A stretch of DNA of 64,000 nucleotides from Sphingobium estronivorans (GTDB taxonomy: Bacteria; Pseudomonadota; Alphaproteobacteria; Sphingomonadales; Sphingomonadaceae), in the NCBI RefSeq assembly GCF_008692605.1, contig NZ_LFCT01000023.1, positions 38,436 to 102,435 on the forward strand. Reading direction: 5' to 3'. The position numbers were made by a program, and so were the translations under genes. Below, in pieces: positions 24,818 through 33,196 of this stretch; the first letter of the stretch is position 1; every line of letters starts with the position of its first letter. The notes under the pieces were generated by a model, which worked only from the letters and a program-made list of their open reading frames with translations, had not been told where the DNA came from and did no database searches.

Positions 24818-25981
24818 ATGAAAACGCGCGCGGCTATACTCGAACGATCTCCGATCGACGCTCCCTTCGCTGAAACCCGGCCCTTGCGGATTGAGGAAGT
24901 TGAACTCGATCCTCCCGGTCAGGACGAGGTGCTTGTCCGCATAGGGGCAGCGGGGCTGTGCCATTCCGATCTGTCTGTGATCAACGGCGACCGTCCGCGC
25001 CCCATCCCGATGGCTCTGGGACATGAAGCAGCCGGCACGGTGGTCTCGATAGGAGCCGGGGTTCACGATCTCACTGCGGGCGACCGCGTGGTCATGACCT
25101 TTCAGCCATCCTGCGGGCAGTGCCTTCCCTGCGCACAGGGTCGCGCCGCTCTTTGCATTCCCGGCGCCGAAGCCAATGGCAAAGGCGTTTTGCTGTCGGG
25201 CGGCATTCGGCTGCACGACACCAGCCAGGATCCCATATTTCATCATTGCGGCGTGTCCGCGTTTGCCGATTATGCCGTCGTGTCTCGCAATTCACTGGTC
25301 AAGGTCGACGCTCCCGATATTCCCTTTGCCCATTTGGCGCTTTTCGGCTGCGCCGTTCAAACCGGCGTCGGTACGGTTCTGAACACATGTCGCGTTCAGC
25401 CCGGCGAGAGCGTGGCGGTCGTGGGCTTGGGCGGGGTCGGTTTGGCGGCGTTGTTGGGCGCATTGGCGGCAGGCGCGACGGACATCATCGCAATCGACCT
25501 TTCGGATGAAAAGTTGAAGCTTGCGCGCGAACTGGGGGCGAGCCGCTGCTACAATGCGTCGGAAGCCGGCGTGGCGGATCGCATCAGGGCGGACAGCGGG
25601 GGAGGGGTGGATCATGCGGTTGAACTGGCCGGCGCCGTTCCTGCGTTCGAACTCGCTTACAAGATCACGAAGCGTGGAGGAACGACGGTGACCGGCGGTC
25701 TGGCCCGGCCGACTTCGCAATTCAGCATCCCGGCGGTGAACCTGGTCGCCGAGGAACGGACGGTGAAGGGCAGCTATATGGGATCGTGCATCCCCAAGCG
25801 CGACATACCGCGCTTCATCAACCTGTTCCGAGCGGGCAAGTTGCCGGTGGACAAATTGCTCACCGGCATCCTCCGATTGGAAGAGATCAACGAAGGGTTC
25901 GACCGGCTCCATCGGGGTGAAGCCGTGCGACAGGTGATTGTTTTCGAAGAGGAACAGTCGCCAAGCGACAGCGCGATTTAG
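24818..25981 (+). CDS. Zinc-dependent alcohol dehydrogenase (class III-like MDR)
   Basis: The 387-residue medium-chain dehydrogenase has the catalytic zinc ligands in GLCHSD (Cys) and ALGHEAAG (His), the structural-zinc lobe CGQCLPCAQGRAALC with its four cysteines, and the NAD-binding VAVVGLGGVGLAALLGALAA. It oxidises a primary or secondary alcohol to an aldehyde or ketone with NAD. The next genes are an aldehyde dehydrogenase and a CoA-transferase, so an alcohol to acid to CoA-ester series is likely. A strong hairpin lies directly after the stop. The GGAGAGGACATG context gives a good ribosome site for ATG 24818. Confidence 0.92.
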   Translation: MKTRAAILERSPIDAPFAETRPLRIEEVELDPPGQDEVLVRIGAAGLCHSDLSVINGDRPRPIPMALGHEAAGTVVSIGAGVHDLTAGDRVVMTFQPSCGQCLPCAQGRAALCIPGAEANGKGVLLSGGIRLHDTSQDPIFHHCGVSAFADYAVVSRNSLVKVDAPDIPFAHLALFGCAVQTGVGTVLNTCRVQPGESVAVVGLGGVGLAALLGALAAGATDIIAIDLSDEKLKLARELGASRCYNASEAGVADRIRADSGGGVDHAVELAGAVPAFELAYKITKRGGTTVTGGLARPTSQFSIPAVNLVAEERTVKGSYMGSCIPKRDIPRFINLFRAGKLPVDKLLTGILRLEEINEGFDRLHRGEAVRQVIVFEEEQSPSDSAI

Positions 25982-25991
25982 CGCTTGGCGG

Positions 25992-26026
25992 GGCGGCCCC
26001 TATCCAAAATTTTGATAGGGGCCGCC
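25992..26026 (+). terminator. Strong hairpin after alcohol dehydrogenase gene
   Basis: GGCGGCCCCTATC (25992-26004) pairs perfectly with GATAGGGGCCGCC (26014-26026). The loop CAAAATTTT can extend the stem with one bulge. It lies 11 bases after the stop. It lacks a clear T run, so it may be an attenuating or processing hairpin rather than a full terminator, separating dehydrogenase and aldehyde dehydrogenase expression. Confidence 0.6.
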
Positions 26027-26152
26027 ACATCTCTATATTGGGCCGGTTCGAAGCAAAATGCTATCACGCTCCAACACTGCCTTCCGCCTGCGATGAACAG
26101 AGCCGCCCTTACCCTGCGTAACCAGGAGGGGCGTCTTCTTTCGAGGAATCAT

Positions 26153-27601
26153 ATGATCACTACGCAACCGCTCAATTTTATCGATGGCGAGTGGGTCCAG
26201 CCCGTCGAAGGCGCCGTTATGCCCATCCGGGAACCTGCGACGGGGGACATTTTCGGGGAGGTCGCGGACAGCACGGCAGCCGACATTGATCTGGCGGTGC
26301 AGGCGGCCCGCCATGCGTTTGATAATGGCGAGTGGGGCCGCCTTACCGCCACCCGGCGCGGGCGGCTGCTCAGCCGTTTTGCGGAAGTCATTCTGGCCAA
26401 GGCCGATGAGCTGGCAGAGATCGAAGCAAAGGACACGGGCAAGCCGCAAGGCGTGGCGCGGGCCGACATTGTCGCTCTCGCCCGCTATTTCGAATTTTAT
26501 GGCGGCGGCGCGGACAAGCTGCATGGGGAGATCATTCCCTATGTCGAGGGCTATCACGTCGGCGTCACGCGGGAGCCCCACGGTGTGACAGGCCATATAC
26601 TACCCTGGAATTATCCGGCGCAGATGTTCGGGCGGACATTGGCACCGGCGCTCGCCGCCGGGAACGCCACTGTTCTGAAGCCTGCTGAAGATGCCTGCGC
26701 GACATCGCTCCGCCTCGCGGAGCTGTCCATGGAGGCGGGCTTTCCGAAGGGAGCGATTAATATCGTCACTGGCCAGGGAGCGGTGGCGGGGGCAGCACTT
26801 GCCAGTCACCCCGGGATAGACTTTATGTCCTTCACCGGCTCACCGGAAGTTGGCCAGATCATCCAAAAACTGTGCGCTGATCATTTCATCAACTGCACGC
26901 TGGAACTGGGCGGGAAATCGCCGCAGATCGTGTTCGCCGATGCGGATTTTAATTCTGCGATCCCCGTGATCGTGAAGGCGTTAATCCAGAATAGCGGTCA
27001 GACATGTTCGGCGGGCAGCCGTGTTCTGATCGAACGGTCCGCTTATGACGACTTCGTTCCGCGCCTGGTGGAAGCTTTCGGCAAAGTTCGGGTCGGTGTG
27101 CCCGAAATGAATCTTGACTGTGGCCCGATCATAACTGCCAAGCAGAAGAGGCGCGTCGAAGGCTTTATCGACAAGGCGAGGGCGCAGGGTATCCCGGTGC
27201 TCGCGCAAGGAACGATTGCGGATGGTGCGCCCGCTGGCGGTTTCTTCGTCGCGCCGACGCTATTCGGCCCGGTCCCGCGCGAGAGCGAGATCGCCAGGGA
27301 AGAGGTCTTCGGACCGGTCCTGGTCGTCCTTCCCTTTGATGATGAAGCGGACGCCATAAAGCTGGCCAATGCTACGGACTATGCCCTGGTGGCGGCGGTC
27401 TGGACGCGCGACGGCGCGCGGCAAATGCGCGTCGCCAACCGGGTCCGATCGGGCCAGGTCTTCGTCAACTGCTACGGCGCGGGCGCGGGCATCGAGCTTC
27501 CCTTTGGTGGTTCAGGCAAGAGCGGGCATGGCCGCGAAAAGGGTTTCGCGGCGCTGCACGAGTTCACGAAGACCAAGACCACCGTGTTCAATCACGGCTA
27601 A
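26153..27601 (+). CDS. Aldehyde dehydrogenase family protein (first)
   Basis: The 482-residue NAD(P)-dependent aldehyde dehydrogenase has Glu251 (ELGGKSP) and nucleophile Cys285 (NSGQTCSAGSR), the usual pair, plus PWNYPAQMFG and FTGSPEVGQ for cofactor binding. It should turn the aldehyde made by the neighbouring alcohol dehydrogenase into a carboxylate. ATG 26153 follows GAGGA; the in-frame ATG at 25985 would put the strong hairpin inside the coding region and add 56 atypical residues, so it is rejected. Substrate unknown. The CoA-transferase follows after 61 bases. Confidence 0.93.
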   Translation: MITTQPLNFIDGEWVQPVEGAVMPIREPATGDIFGEVADSTAADIDLAVQAARHAFDNGEWGRLTATRRGRLLSRFAEVILAKADELAEIEAKDTGKPQGVARADIVALARYFEFYGGGADKLHGEIIPYVEGYHVGVTREPHGVTGHILPWNYPAQMFGRTLAPALAAGNATVLKPAEDACATSLRLAELSMEAGFPKGAINIVTGQGAVAGAALASHPGIDFMSFTGSPEVGQIIQKLCADHFINCTLELGGKSPQIVFADADFNSAIPVIVKALIQNSGQTCSAGSRVLIERSAYDDFVPRLVEAFGKVRVGVPEMNLDCGPIITAKQKRRVEGFIDKARAQGIPVLAQGTIADGAPAGGFFVAPTLFGPVPRESEIAREEVFGPVLVVLPFDDEADAIKLANATDYALVAAVWTRDGARQMRVANRVRSGQVFVNCYGAGAGIELPFGGSGKSGHGREKGFAALHEFTKTKTTVFNHG

Positions 27602-27662
27602 CGCTGCGCGCAATACATTTTTTGGAAATGGTAGCGCGGGATAACGCTGCTGTGCAGCATGG

Positions 27663-28820
27663 ATGGAACGAATGAAACCTCTTGAGGAGATTACCGTCGT
27701 TAGCCTCGAACATGCGATTGCGGCTCCGTTCGCGACGCGTCAGTTGGCTGACCTCGGCGCCCGAGTGATCAAGGTTGAGCGGCCCGGCTCCGGGGATTTT
27801 GCGCGTAACTATGACGAACGGGTGCGCGGACTCTCCTCCCATTTCGTGTGGTGCAACCGCTCCAAGGAGAGCATCGAACTCGACCTTAAGTCCGATTTCG
27901 GGCTGGAAGCGCTGCGCGCGCTGATCCGCAAAGCGGACGTCGTCGTCCAGAATCTTGCCCCCGGTTCCATGCAGCGTCTCGGTTTGGACTATCAGGCGTT
28001 GAAGGCCATCAATCCTGGCATCATAATGTGCGAGATTTCAGGTTACGGCCAGGACGGACCGCACAGAGATCGCAAGGCGTATGACCTGTTGATCCAGGCT
28101 GAAAGCGGCTTCCTGTCGGTGACCGGCGATGCCGCCGACGTCGCGAAGGCGGGATGCTCCATCGCCGACATAGCCGCCGGCATGTACGCCTATTCGAACA
28201 TCCTGTCGGCGCTCCTCTTGCGTCGGGAAACGGGTGAGGGGCGACATATCGACATATCCATGCTCGAAGCGATGGCGGAATGGATGTCTTTTCCCATGTA
28301 TTACGGATTTGAAGGCGCTGCCCCGCCGCCCCGTGCGGGCGCAAGCCACGCCACAATCTATCCCTATGGGCCGTTTCAGGCCAATGACGGTAGCGTCATG
28401 CTGGGCGTCCAGAACGAACGGGAATGGGCGTCCTTCTGCGACGTCGTCCTGCTGGATCGGGACATCGCCCATGATGAGCGTTTCCGGACCAATTCCCTCC
28501 GCTCGGCGAACCGCGGCGCCTTGAAAGCCATCATCGAAAAGGCGTTCGCCGAACTGCTTCGCGAGGAAGTTCTTCGAAGGCTCGATGCGGCGAAGATCGC
28601 CAACGCCAGCGTCAGTCAGGTATCGGACCTGTGGACGCACCCCCAACTGGCGGCGCGGGGTCGATGGACACAGGTTGGAAGCGGCGTAGGTTCCATACCC
28701 GCCCTATTGCCGCCTGGACAAACCGCTGCCCGTATGGACCCCGTGCCAAAGCTGGGTGAACATACGACGAAGATACTGGCAGATTTGGGTTTGAGCGAAT
28801 GTCACGCCCGCCAGGGCTGA
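27663..28820 (+). CDS. CaiB/BaiF family (class III) CoA-transferase (second)
   Basis: The 385-residue protein has LADLGARVIKVERPGSGDFA for CoA binding and catalytic Asp169 in CSIADIAAG, at the same number as in formyl-CoA transferase. It lacks the His/Asp pair of alpha-methylacyl-CoA racemase. In this gene order (alcohol dehydrogenase, aldehyde dehydrogenase, CoA-transferase, all next to a CitE/hydratase/dehydrogenase operon) it most likely puts CoA on the acid formed by the aldehyde dehydrogenase, as itaconate or mesaconate CoA-transferases do in known pathways. ATG 27663 is used; ATG 27672 is a possible alternative. It is only distantly like the family member at 1345. Confidence 0.9.
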   Translation: MERMKPLEEITVVSLEHAIAAPFATRQLADLGARVIKVERPGSGDFARNYDERVRGLSSHFVWCNRSKESIELDLKSDFGLEALRALIRKADVVVQNLAPGSMQRLGLDYQALKAINPGIIMCEISGYGQDGPHRDRKAYDLLIQAESGFLSVTGDAADVAKAGCSIADIAAGMYAYSNILSALLLRRETGEGRHIDISMLEAMAEWMSFPMYYGFEGAAPPPRAGASHATIYPYGPFQANDGSVMLGVQNEREWASFCDVVLLDRDIAHDERFRTNSLRSANRGALKAIIEKAFAELLREEVLRRLDAAKIANASVSQVSDLWTHPQLAARGRWTQVGSGVGSIPALLPPGQTAARMDPVPKLGEHTTKILADLGLSECHARQG

Positions 28821-29067
28821 GTGGAAGATTGCCGGGCCTCGCCAACCTTCCGTCTCAGGTCAGACTTAAGAGCGGAAAATGACGATGGCGGATATTTCCA
28901 TCCTGTCGCCAGCCCTTTGTATGCGCGGACACAATCGGGATCTATCATGCGCTCGGTCGGGAGCGAGGTCCGGATGCCATAGACACCGCCGAGTCCGGCT
29001 CGGATACGCCCACCGTTCGTACCGCTCTTCGTTCGCGCCAAGTGCGATGTTGGTGTCTGGGAAGGCG

Positions 29068-30750
29068 CTAAACCGAACCCGTGGGACTGAAATACGGAAG
29101 CAGCTCTTGCTTTGAATCCAACGAATCCGCCTTCCAGCGTACCGAGCCATAGGGGCGCTCCAGGCGCCGAGTGGCTTTCCGCGTTCCCCCGCGATGAAAG
29201 GCATTGGCCTGCAACTGCAACTCGATCTCCGCTCCGGAATAGCGATCGCGCATGTGCAGATAGTCCCCCCATGTCGGGCACTGATAACGCTCGGTCCATA
29301 TGGCAGGATTGGCAATGTCCCGTGCGACCGACCAGTTGAAGGCGCCGATTTGCTGCCGCGCGCGTCGCAGCTTCATCATGATTTCATAAAAGGCGCGGGC
29401 CTGTTCCGGATCGACGTCATATTCGGCCTCAATCACAATTGGCCCCGAGCGCATGGTCAGCGGCATCCCGACGTCGGGTTCGTGCGTGAGCTTAGCTGGC
29501 GCCTGCACTTCTTCCATGTTGCCGGGGAGAGCTAGAAAGTATCCGGCGCCGCAAGTGAGGATTGAGAAGACGCCTGACAAGATGATGGCGATACCCACGC
29601 CATGCGCGGCCGCAATCATACCCCAAACTGTGGCACCGGCGGCGATGCCCGCAGTCATCGCGCATGTGAACAGCGATAATGTGCGTGCGACCACCCATCT
29701 GGGCACGGAGAGTTGGAGGCTCACATTCAGCAGAGCCGCCGTGATGATATACACGATGCCGAAAATGAAGAACGCCGCAACAGTAAGGGCTGTCGAGTGG
29801 CTGAACCCAATCACCATCAGCGATAACCCGGCGACCACGGCCGCGATTCGAATCGCGGCCTCCGTTTCAAACCGCGTGCGGATGCGGCTCACCATTGTCG
29901 CGCCCGCGATTGCGCCCGCTCCCTGCGAGCCTAGCAGGACACCAAGCGTGATCGCGTTTCCTGAAAGCAGGTCTTTGACGATGAGGGGGGCCATCGCCAA
30001 TATTGTAGCATTGGCCCCAAAGCCAAACAGCAGCGTGCAGACGAGAACAGCGCGGATGCCCGGAGAGTGGAGGGCGTATCGCATGCCCGATTGAATGGCG
30101 CGGTCAATCCGTTCCGGTGGCAGGCGGGAAGGAATCTGGTTTCGCTTCCAGCAGAAGAAGGCTGCAAGCAGGGGAAGATAGCACCCTGCGGTAAGCACGA
30201 AGACCGCCTTCGCTCCCGATAGAACGATGACAATGCCGCCCAGCGCCGGGCCAAAGCTGCGGGCAATATTATAGCTGATCGATGACAGGGCAATGGCGGC
30301 AGTGAGATTGGGCCGCGAAACCTGTTCCGGGATCGATGCTTGCCATGATGGCGAGAAGAGGGCCGTACCAATGCCAACCATTGCGCAGAAAGCCAGGAGA
30401 AGCCAGGATGTGGTGGCGCCCAGAATGGCAATGGCGGCCAGAACGCTGACTGCCAGCGCCGAAAAGCCAAGCCCTGCCATTGCCACCTTACGGCGGTCCA
30501 GCATATCGGCAAGCGCGCCAGCGGGGAGAGTGACTGCGACTATGGGCAGCATCATTGCGGTCTGGATCATAGCCACCATCGTGGGCGAATGGCTGAGCCG
30601 GGTCATTTCCCAGGCTGCGGCAACACCGAACATCAACTGACCTAGATTGCTGAAGATGCTGGCCGACCAGATGTTACGGAAGGTCCGCTCTCGCAGCGGA
30701 CCAAGGGGGGCTCCGCTGTCAGAATCTTCACGATTTGACCGAGTTTGCAC
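29068..30750 (-). CDS. MFS exporter of the EntS/MFS_3 family with C-terminal soluble domain
   Basis: A 560-residue protein. About the first 415 residues hold hydrophobic helices of an MFS drug/siderophore exporter (GVAAAWEMTRLSHSPTMVAM, ADMLDRRKVAMAG loop motif). A soluble tail of about 130 residues follows (IVIEAEYDVDPEQARAFYEI through RWKADSLDSK), as found in the 'transmembrane secretion effector' branch of MFS. It probably exports a small molecule. It is convergent with the CoA-transferase gene and divergent from the phosphatase gene, so it looks like its own unit. Substrate unknown; efflux of a toxic pathway intermediate is possible but not shown. Confidence 0.85.
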   Translation of the reverse strand: MQTRSNREDSDSGAPLGPLRERTFRNIWSASIFSNLGQLMFGVAAAWEMTRLSHSPTMVAMIQTAMMLPIVAVTLPAGALADMLDRRKVAMAGLGFSALAVSVLAAIAILGATTSWLLLAFCAMVGIGTALFSPSWQASIPEQVSRPNLTAAIALSSISYNIARSFGPALGGIVIVLSGAKAVFVLTAGCYLPLLAAFFCWKRNQIPSRLPPERIDRAIQSGMRYALHSPGIRAVLVCTLLFGFGANATILAMAPLIVKDLLSGNAITLGVLLGSQGAGAIAGATMVSRIRTRFETEAAIRIAAVVAGLSLMVIGFSHSTALTVAAFFIFGIVYIITAALLNVSLQLSVPRWVVARTLSLFTCAMTAGIAAGATVWGMIAAAHGVGIAIILSGVFSILTCGAGYFLALPGNMEEVQAPAKLTHEPDVGMPLTMRSGPIVIEAEYDVDPEQARAFYEIMMKLRRARQQIGAFNWSVARDIANPAIWTERYQCPTWGDYLHMRDRYSGAEIELQLQANAFHRGGTRKATRRLERPYGSVRWKADSLDSKQELLPYFSPTGSV

Positions 30751-30977
30751 GATTCCCCCCCCTTAAAGCGGTTGGATGGACCAAAGGCTTGGCTTGCCCT
30801 GACGGTCAAACTCCCAATATGACAGCAGGGGGAGAGGCCACTATCACACGATAGGTTGGAATAAGTTCTCAGTCCATATCATGGCATCTTTCGATGGGGC
30901 TGCGTGGTATGGACGCACGAGTGGCGAAAGCGCGGAAATCGGCCAGGCGACAAAGCAGCAGTTTGAGTAAGGGTCAG

Positions 30978-31850
30978 ATGATGAAATTTTCCCGATCCGC
31001 AGCCGGGTGCTTTTCCAGATTGTTGTTGGTTTTGGCGCTGCCGTTTGAGATCGCCGCCGCTGAAGCCCCTGCCGCGCTGCCTCAGCCGCCGGCGCAGTAC
31101 AGCTACGATCGGGCGCTGCCTCTGGACGGTGGGCAGAATTTCAGAGACCTGGGCGGCTATCCGACCGAAGACCATCGCCATGTTCGCTGGGGCCTGCTGT
31201 TCCGTTCGGGGTCCTTGCATGCGCTGACCCCGGCGGATTTCAGCTACCTCAAAATGCTCGGCCTGCGGACGGAGGTCGATTTCCGGTCGACGCAGGAACG
31301 TGCGGCGGAACCGACAGACTGGCCGACGGGTCAGGCGCCGCAAATCCTGGCCGATGATTATGATTTCGCCATTCTGGGCCGGCACATGACCAACCTCCAG
31401 GACATGACGCCCGACGAAGTCCAGGCCAAGATGGTAGAGATGTATCCGGTTATCCTCGACCAGTTCAATGGTCAGTATCGACGGCTGTTCGACCAGTTGC
31501 TGGCAGGGAAGGTGCCGCTCGCCTTCCATTGTTCTGCCGGGCGGGACCGCACGGGCATTGCCGCCGCCCTCGTGCTGACGGCGCTCGGCGTTCCGCGCGA
31601 AACCGTGATCCAGGATTATCTTTTGACGAATCGCTATTTTCAGATGGCTCAAGTCGGCCCTGCTGCGCAGACCTGGGGGAAGCTTCCCCCCGCCATGACG
31701 AAGGTGATGGTCAGTTCGGCACGGCCATCGATCGAGGCGGTGTTCAAGCTCATCGACGGCTATCCCGGCGGCGCGAAAGCCTATCTGCGGGACCGTCTGG
31801 GACTCGACCAGCTCAAGATCGCGCGTCTTCGCGCTCTATACACCGAATAG
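30978..31850 (+). CDS. Exported tyrosine-protein phosphatase (Y_phosphatase3 type)
   Basis: The 290-residue protein has a signal peptide (KFSRSAAGCFSRLLLVLALP, then FEIAAAEAP) and the P-loop phosphatase signature HCSAGRDRTG with nucleophile Cys185 and Arg191. GGQNFRDLGGY and LLFRSGSLHALT are the usual N-terminal motifs of this family. It should act in the periplasm on phosphotyrosine, phosphoinositide-like or other phosphomonoester substrates. ATG 30978 follows AAGGG; the in-frame start at 30894 would place 28 charged residues ahead of the signal peptide. It does not obviously belong to the catabolic pathways on either side. Confidence 0.88.
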   Translation: MMKFSRSAAGCFSRLLLVLALPFEIAAAEAPAALPQPPAQYSYDRALPLDGGQNFRDLGGYPTEDHRHVRWGLLFRSGSLHALTPADFSYLKMLGLRTEVDFRSTQERAAEPTDWPTGQAPQILADDYDFAILGRHMTNLQDMTPDEVQAKMVEMYPVILDQFNGQYRRLFDQLLAGKVPLAFHCSAGRDRTGIAAALVLTALGVPRETVIQDYLLTNRYFQMAQVGPAAQTWGKLPPAMTKVMVSSARPSIEAVFKLIDGYPGGAKAYLRDRLGLDQLKIARLRALYTE

Positions 31851-31970
31851 GGGAAACCGCTGCGCGAGCAGCTCTCGACCCGCCCTTCGATAGGTGGCGA
31901 GAGCGTCGGTCGATTCAATGTGAGCGTATGGCCTGGCTCAACAAGGCCCAGCGTTTAGCAGGATAGATCG

Positions 31971-33173
31971 ATGGAAGCCTATATTTACGATCATGTACGC
32001 ACCCCCCGTGGCAAGGGTCGCCCGGACGGAGCGCTGCATGAAATTCCGTCCGTGCAGATGGCGACGCAACTGCTGCAGGCGGTGCGGGAGCGCAATGCGC
32101 TCGACACTGCACTGCTGGACGATGTGATCATCGGCATGGCCCAGCCGGTCGGCGAACAGGGGGGCGTGCTTGCCCGCGCGGCGGTGCTGCAGGCTGGCTA
32201 TGCCCAAACGGTCGGCGGCCAGCAGATCCACCGCTTCTGCGCCACGGGCCTTGACGCGGTCAACCTGATCTCGGCGCAGATCCATTCGGGCATGATCCAA
32301 GCGGGCATCGGCGGCGGCGTTGAATCGATGAGCCGCACCGTCATGGGTTATGACAGCGGCGCCTGGACCGCCGACCCGACGATCGCCTACACCAACCATT
32401 ATGCGCCGCAGGGCATCGGCGCGGACCTGATCGCGACGCTGGACGGCTTCAGCCGCGAAGATGTGGACGCATTCGCGGTCGAAAGCCAGAACCGGGCGGC
32501 GCAGGCCTGGGCCGAGGGACGCTTCAAGGGCGCGATCGTGCCGGTGAAGGATGTACTGGGCGACGTGATCCTCGACCATGACGAGCATATGCGCCCCGGC
32601 ACGACGCTGGACAATCTGGCGAAGCTCAAGCCCTCTTTCGAAGGGTTCGGCAAGGCGGGCTTCGAGGCGGTGGTCAAGGACCGTTATCCGCAGATCGAGG
32701 AACTGAACTATGTCCATCATGGCGGCAATAGCTCCGGCATCGTTGATGGCGCGGGCCTCGTCCTCATCGGATCGAAGGAGTTCGGGGAGAAGGCGGGCTT
32801 GAAGCCGCGTGGCCGCGTGCGCGCCTATGCCAATATCGGATCGGAACCGACCATCATGCTCTCCGCCCCGACGGCGGTCTGCCAGAAGGCGCTGAGGTCC
32901 GCGGGCATGAGCAAGGACGACATTGACCTCTGGGAGCTGAACGAGGCTTTCGCCAGCGTCGTCATGCGCTTCATGAAAGAGATGGATGTGCCGCATGACC
33001 GGATGAACGTGAATGGCGGCGCCATCGCCATGGGCCATCCGTTAGGCGCGACTGGCGCGATGCTGGTGGGCACCGTCCTCGACGAACTGGAACGGCGTGA
33101 CCTCAACACCGGAGCCATTTCCCTGTGCGCGGCCAACGGCCTGGGCACAGCCTGCATCATCGAGCGCGTCTGA
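31971..33173 (+). CDS. fadA: Acetyl-CoA C-acyltransferase (thiolase)
   Basis: A 400-residue thiolase with nucleophile Cys90 (HRFCATGLDAV), His356 in GGAIAMGHPLGATGAM and the second Cys386 in SLCAANGLG. It cleaves 3-oxoacyl-CoA with CoA to acetyl-CoA (or propionyl-CoA) and a shortened acyl-CoA. The FadB-like gene starts 23 bases later, and an acyl-CoA dehydrogenase follows with overlap, so a complete beta-oxidation spiral is encoded as one operon. The start MEAYIYDHVRTPRG is standard for the FadA/FadI-like group. Confidence 0.94.
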   Translation: MEAYIYDHVRTPRGKGRPDGALHEIPSVQMATQLLQAVRERNALDTALLDDVIIGMAQPVGEQGGVLARAAVLQAGYAQTVGGQQIHRFCATGLDAVNLISAQIHSGMIQAGIGGGVESMSRTVMGYDSGAWTADPTIAYTNHYAPQGIGADLIATLDGFSREDVDAFAVESQNRAAQAWAEGRFKGAIVPVKDVLGDVILDHDEHMRPGTTLDNLAKLKPSFEGFGKAGFEAVVKDRYPQIEELNYVHHGGNSSGIVDGAGLVLIGSKEFGEKAGLKPRGRVRAYANIGSEPTIMLSAPTAVCQKALRSAGMSKDDIDLWELNEAFASVVMRFMKEMDVPHDRMNVNGGAIAMGHPLGATGAMLVGTVLDELERRDLNTGAISLCAANGLGTACIIERV

Positions 33174-33196
33174 GCGCGAAGCGGAAAGCCAAGAAC

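Noticed and set aside
28821..29067. Gap between CoA-transferase and MFS genes checked for a small gene
   Set aside because: Open frames here run into the MFS gene in the wrong frame; no motif or ribosome site.
31938..33038. Long minus-strand open frame (366 codons) opposite the thiolase gene
   Set aside because: High-GC codon bias leaves the antisense frame open; the translation is His/Arg/Asp-rich without family motifs, and the plus strand encodes a clear thiolase.
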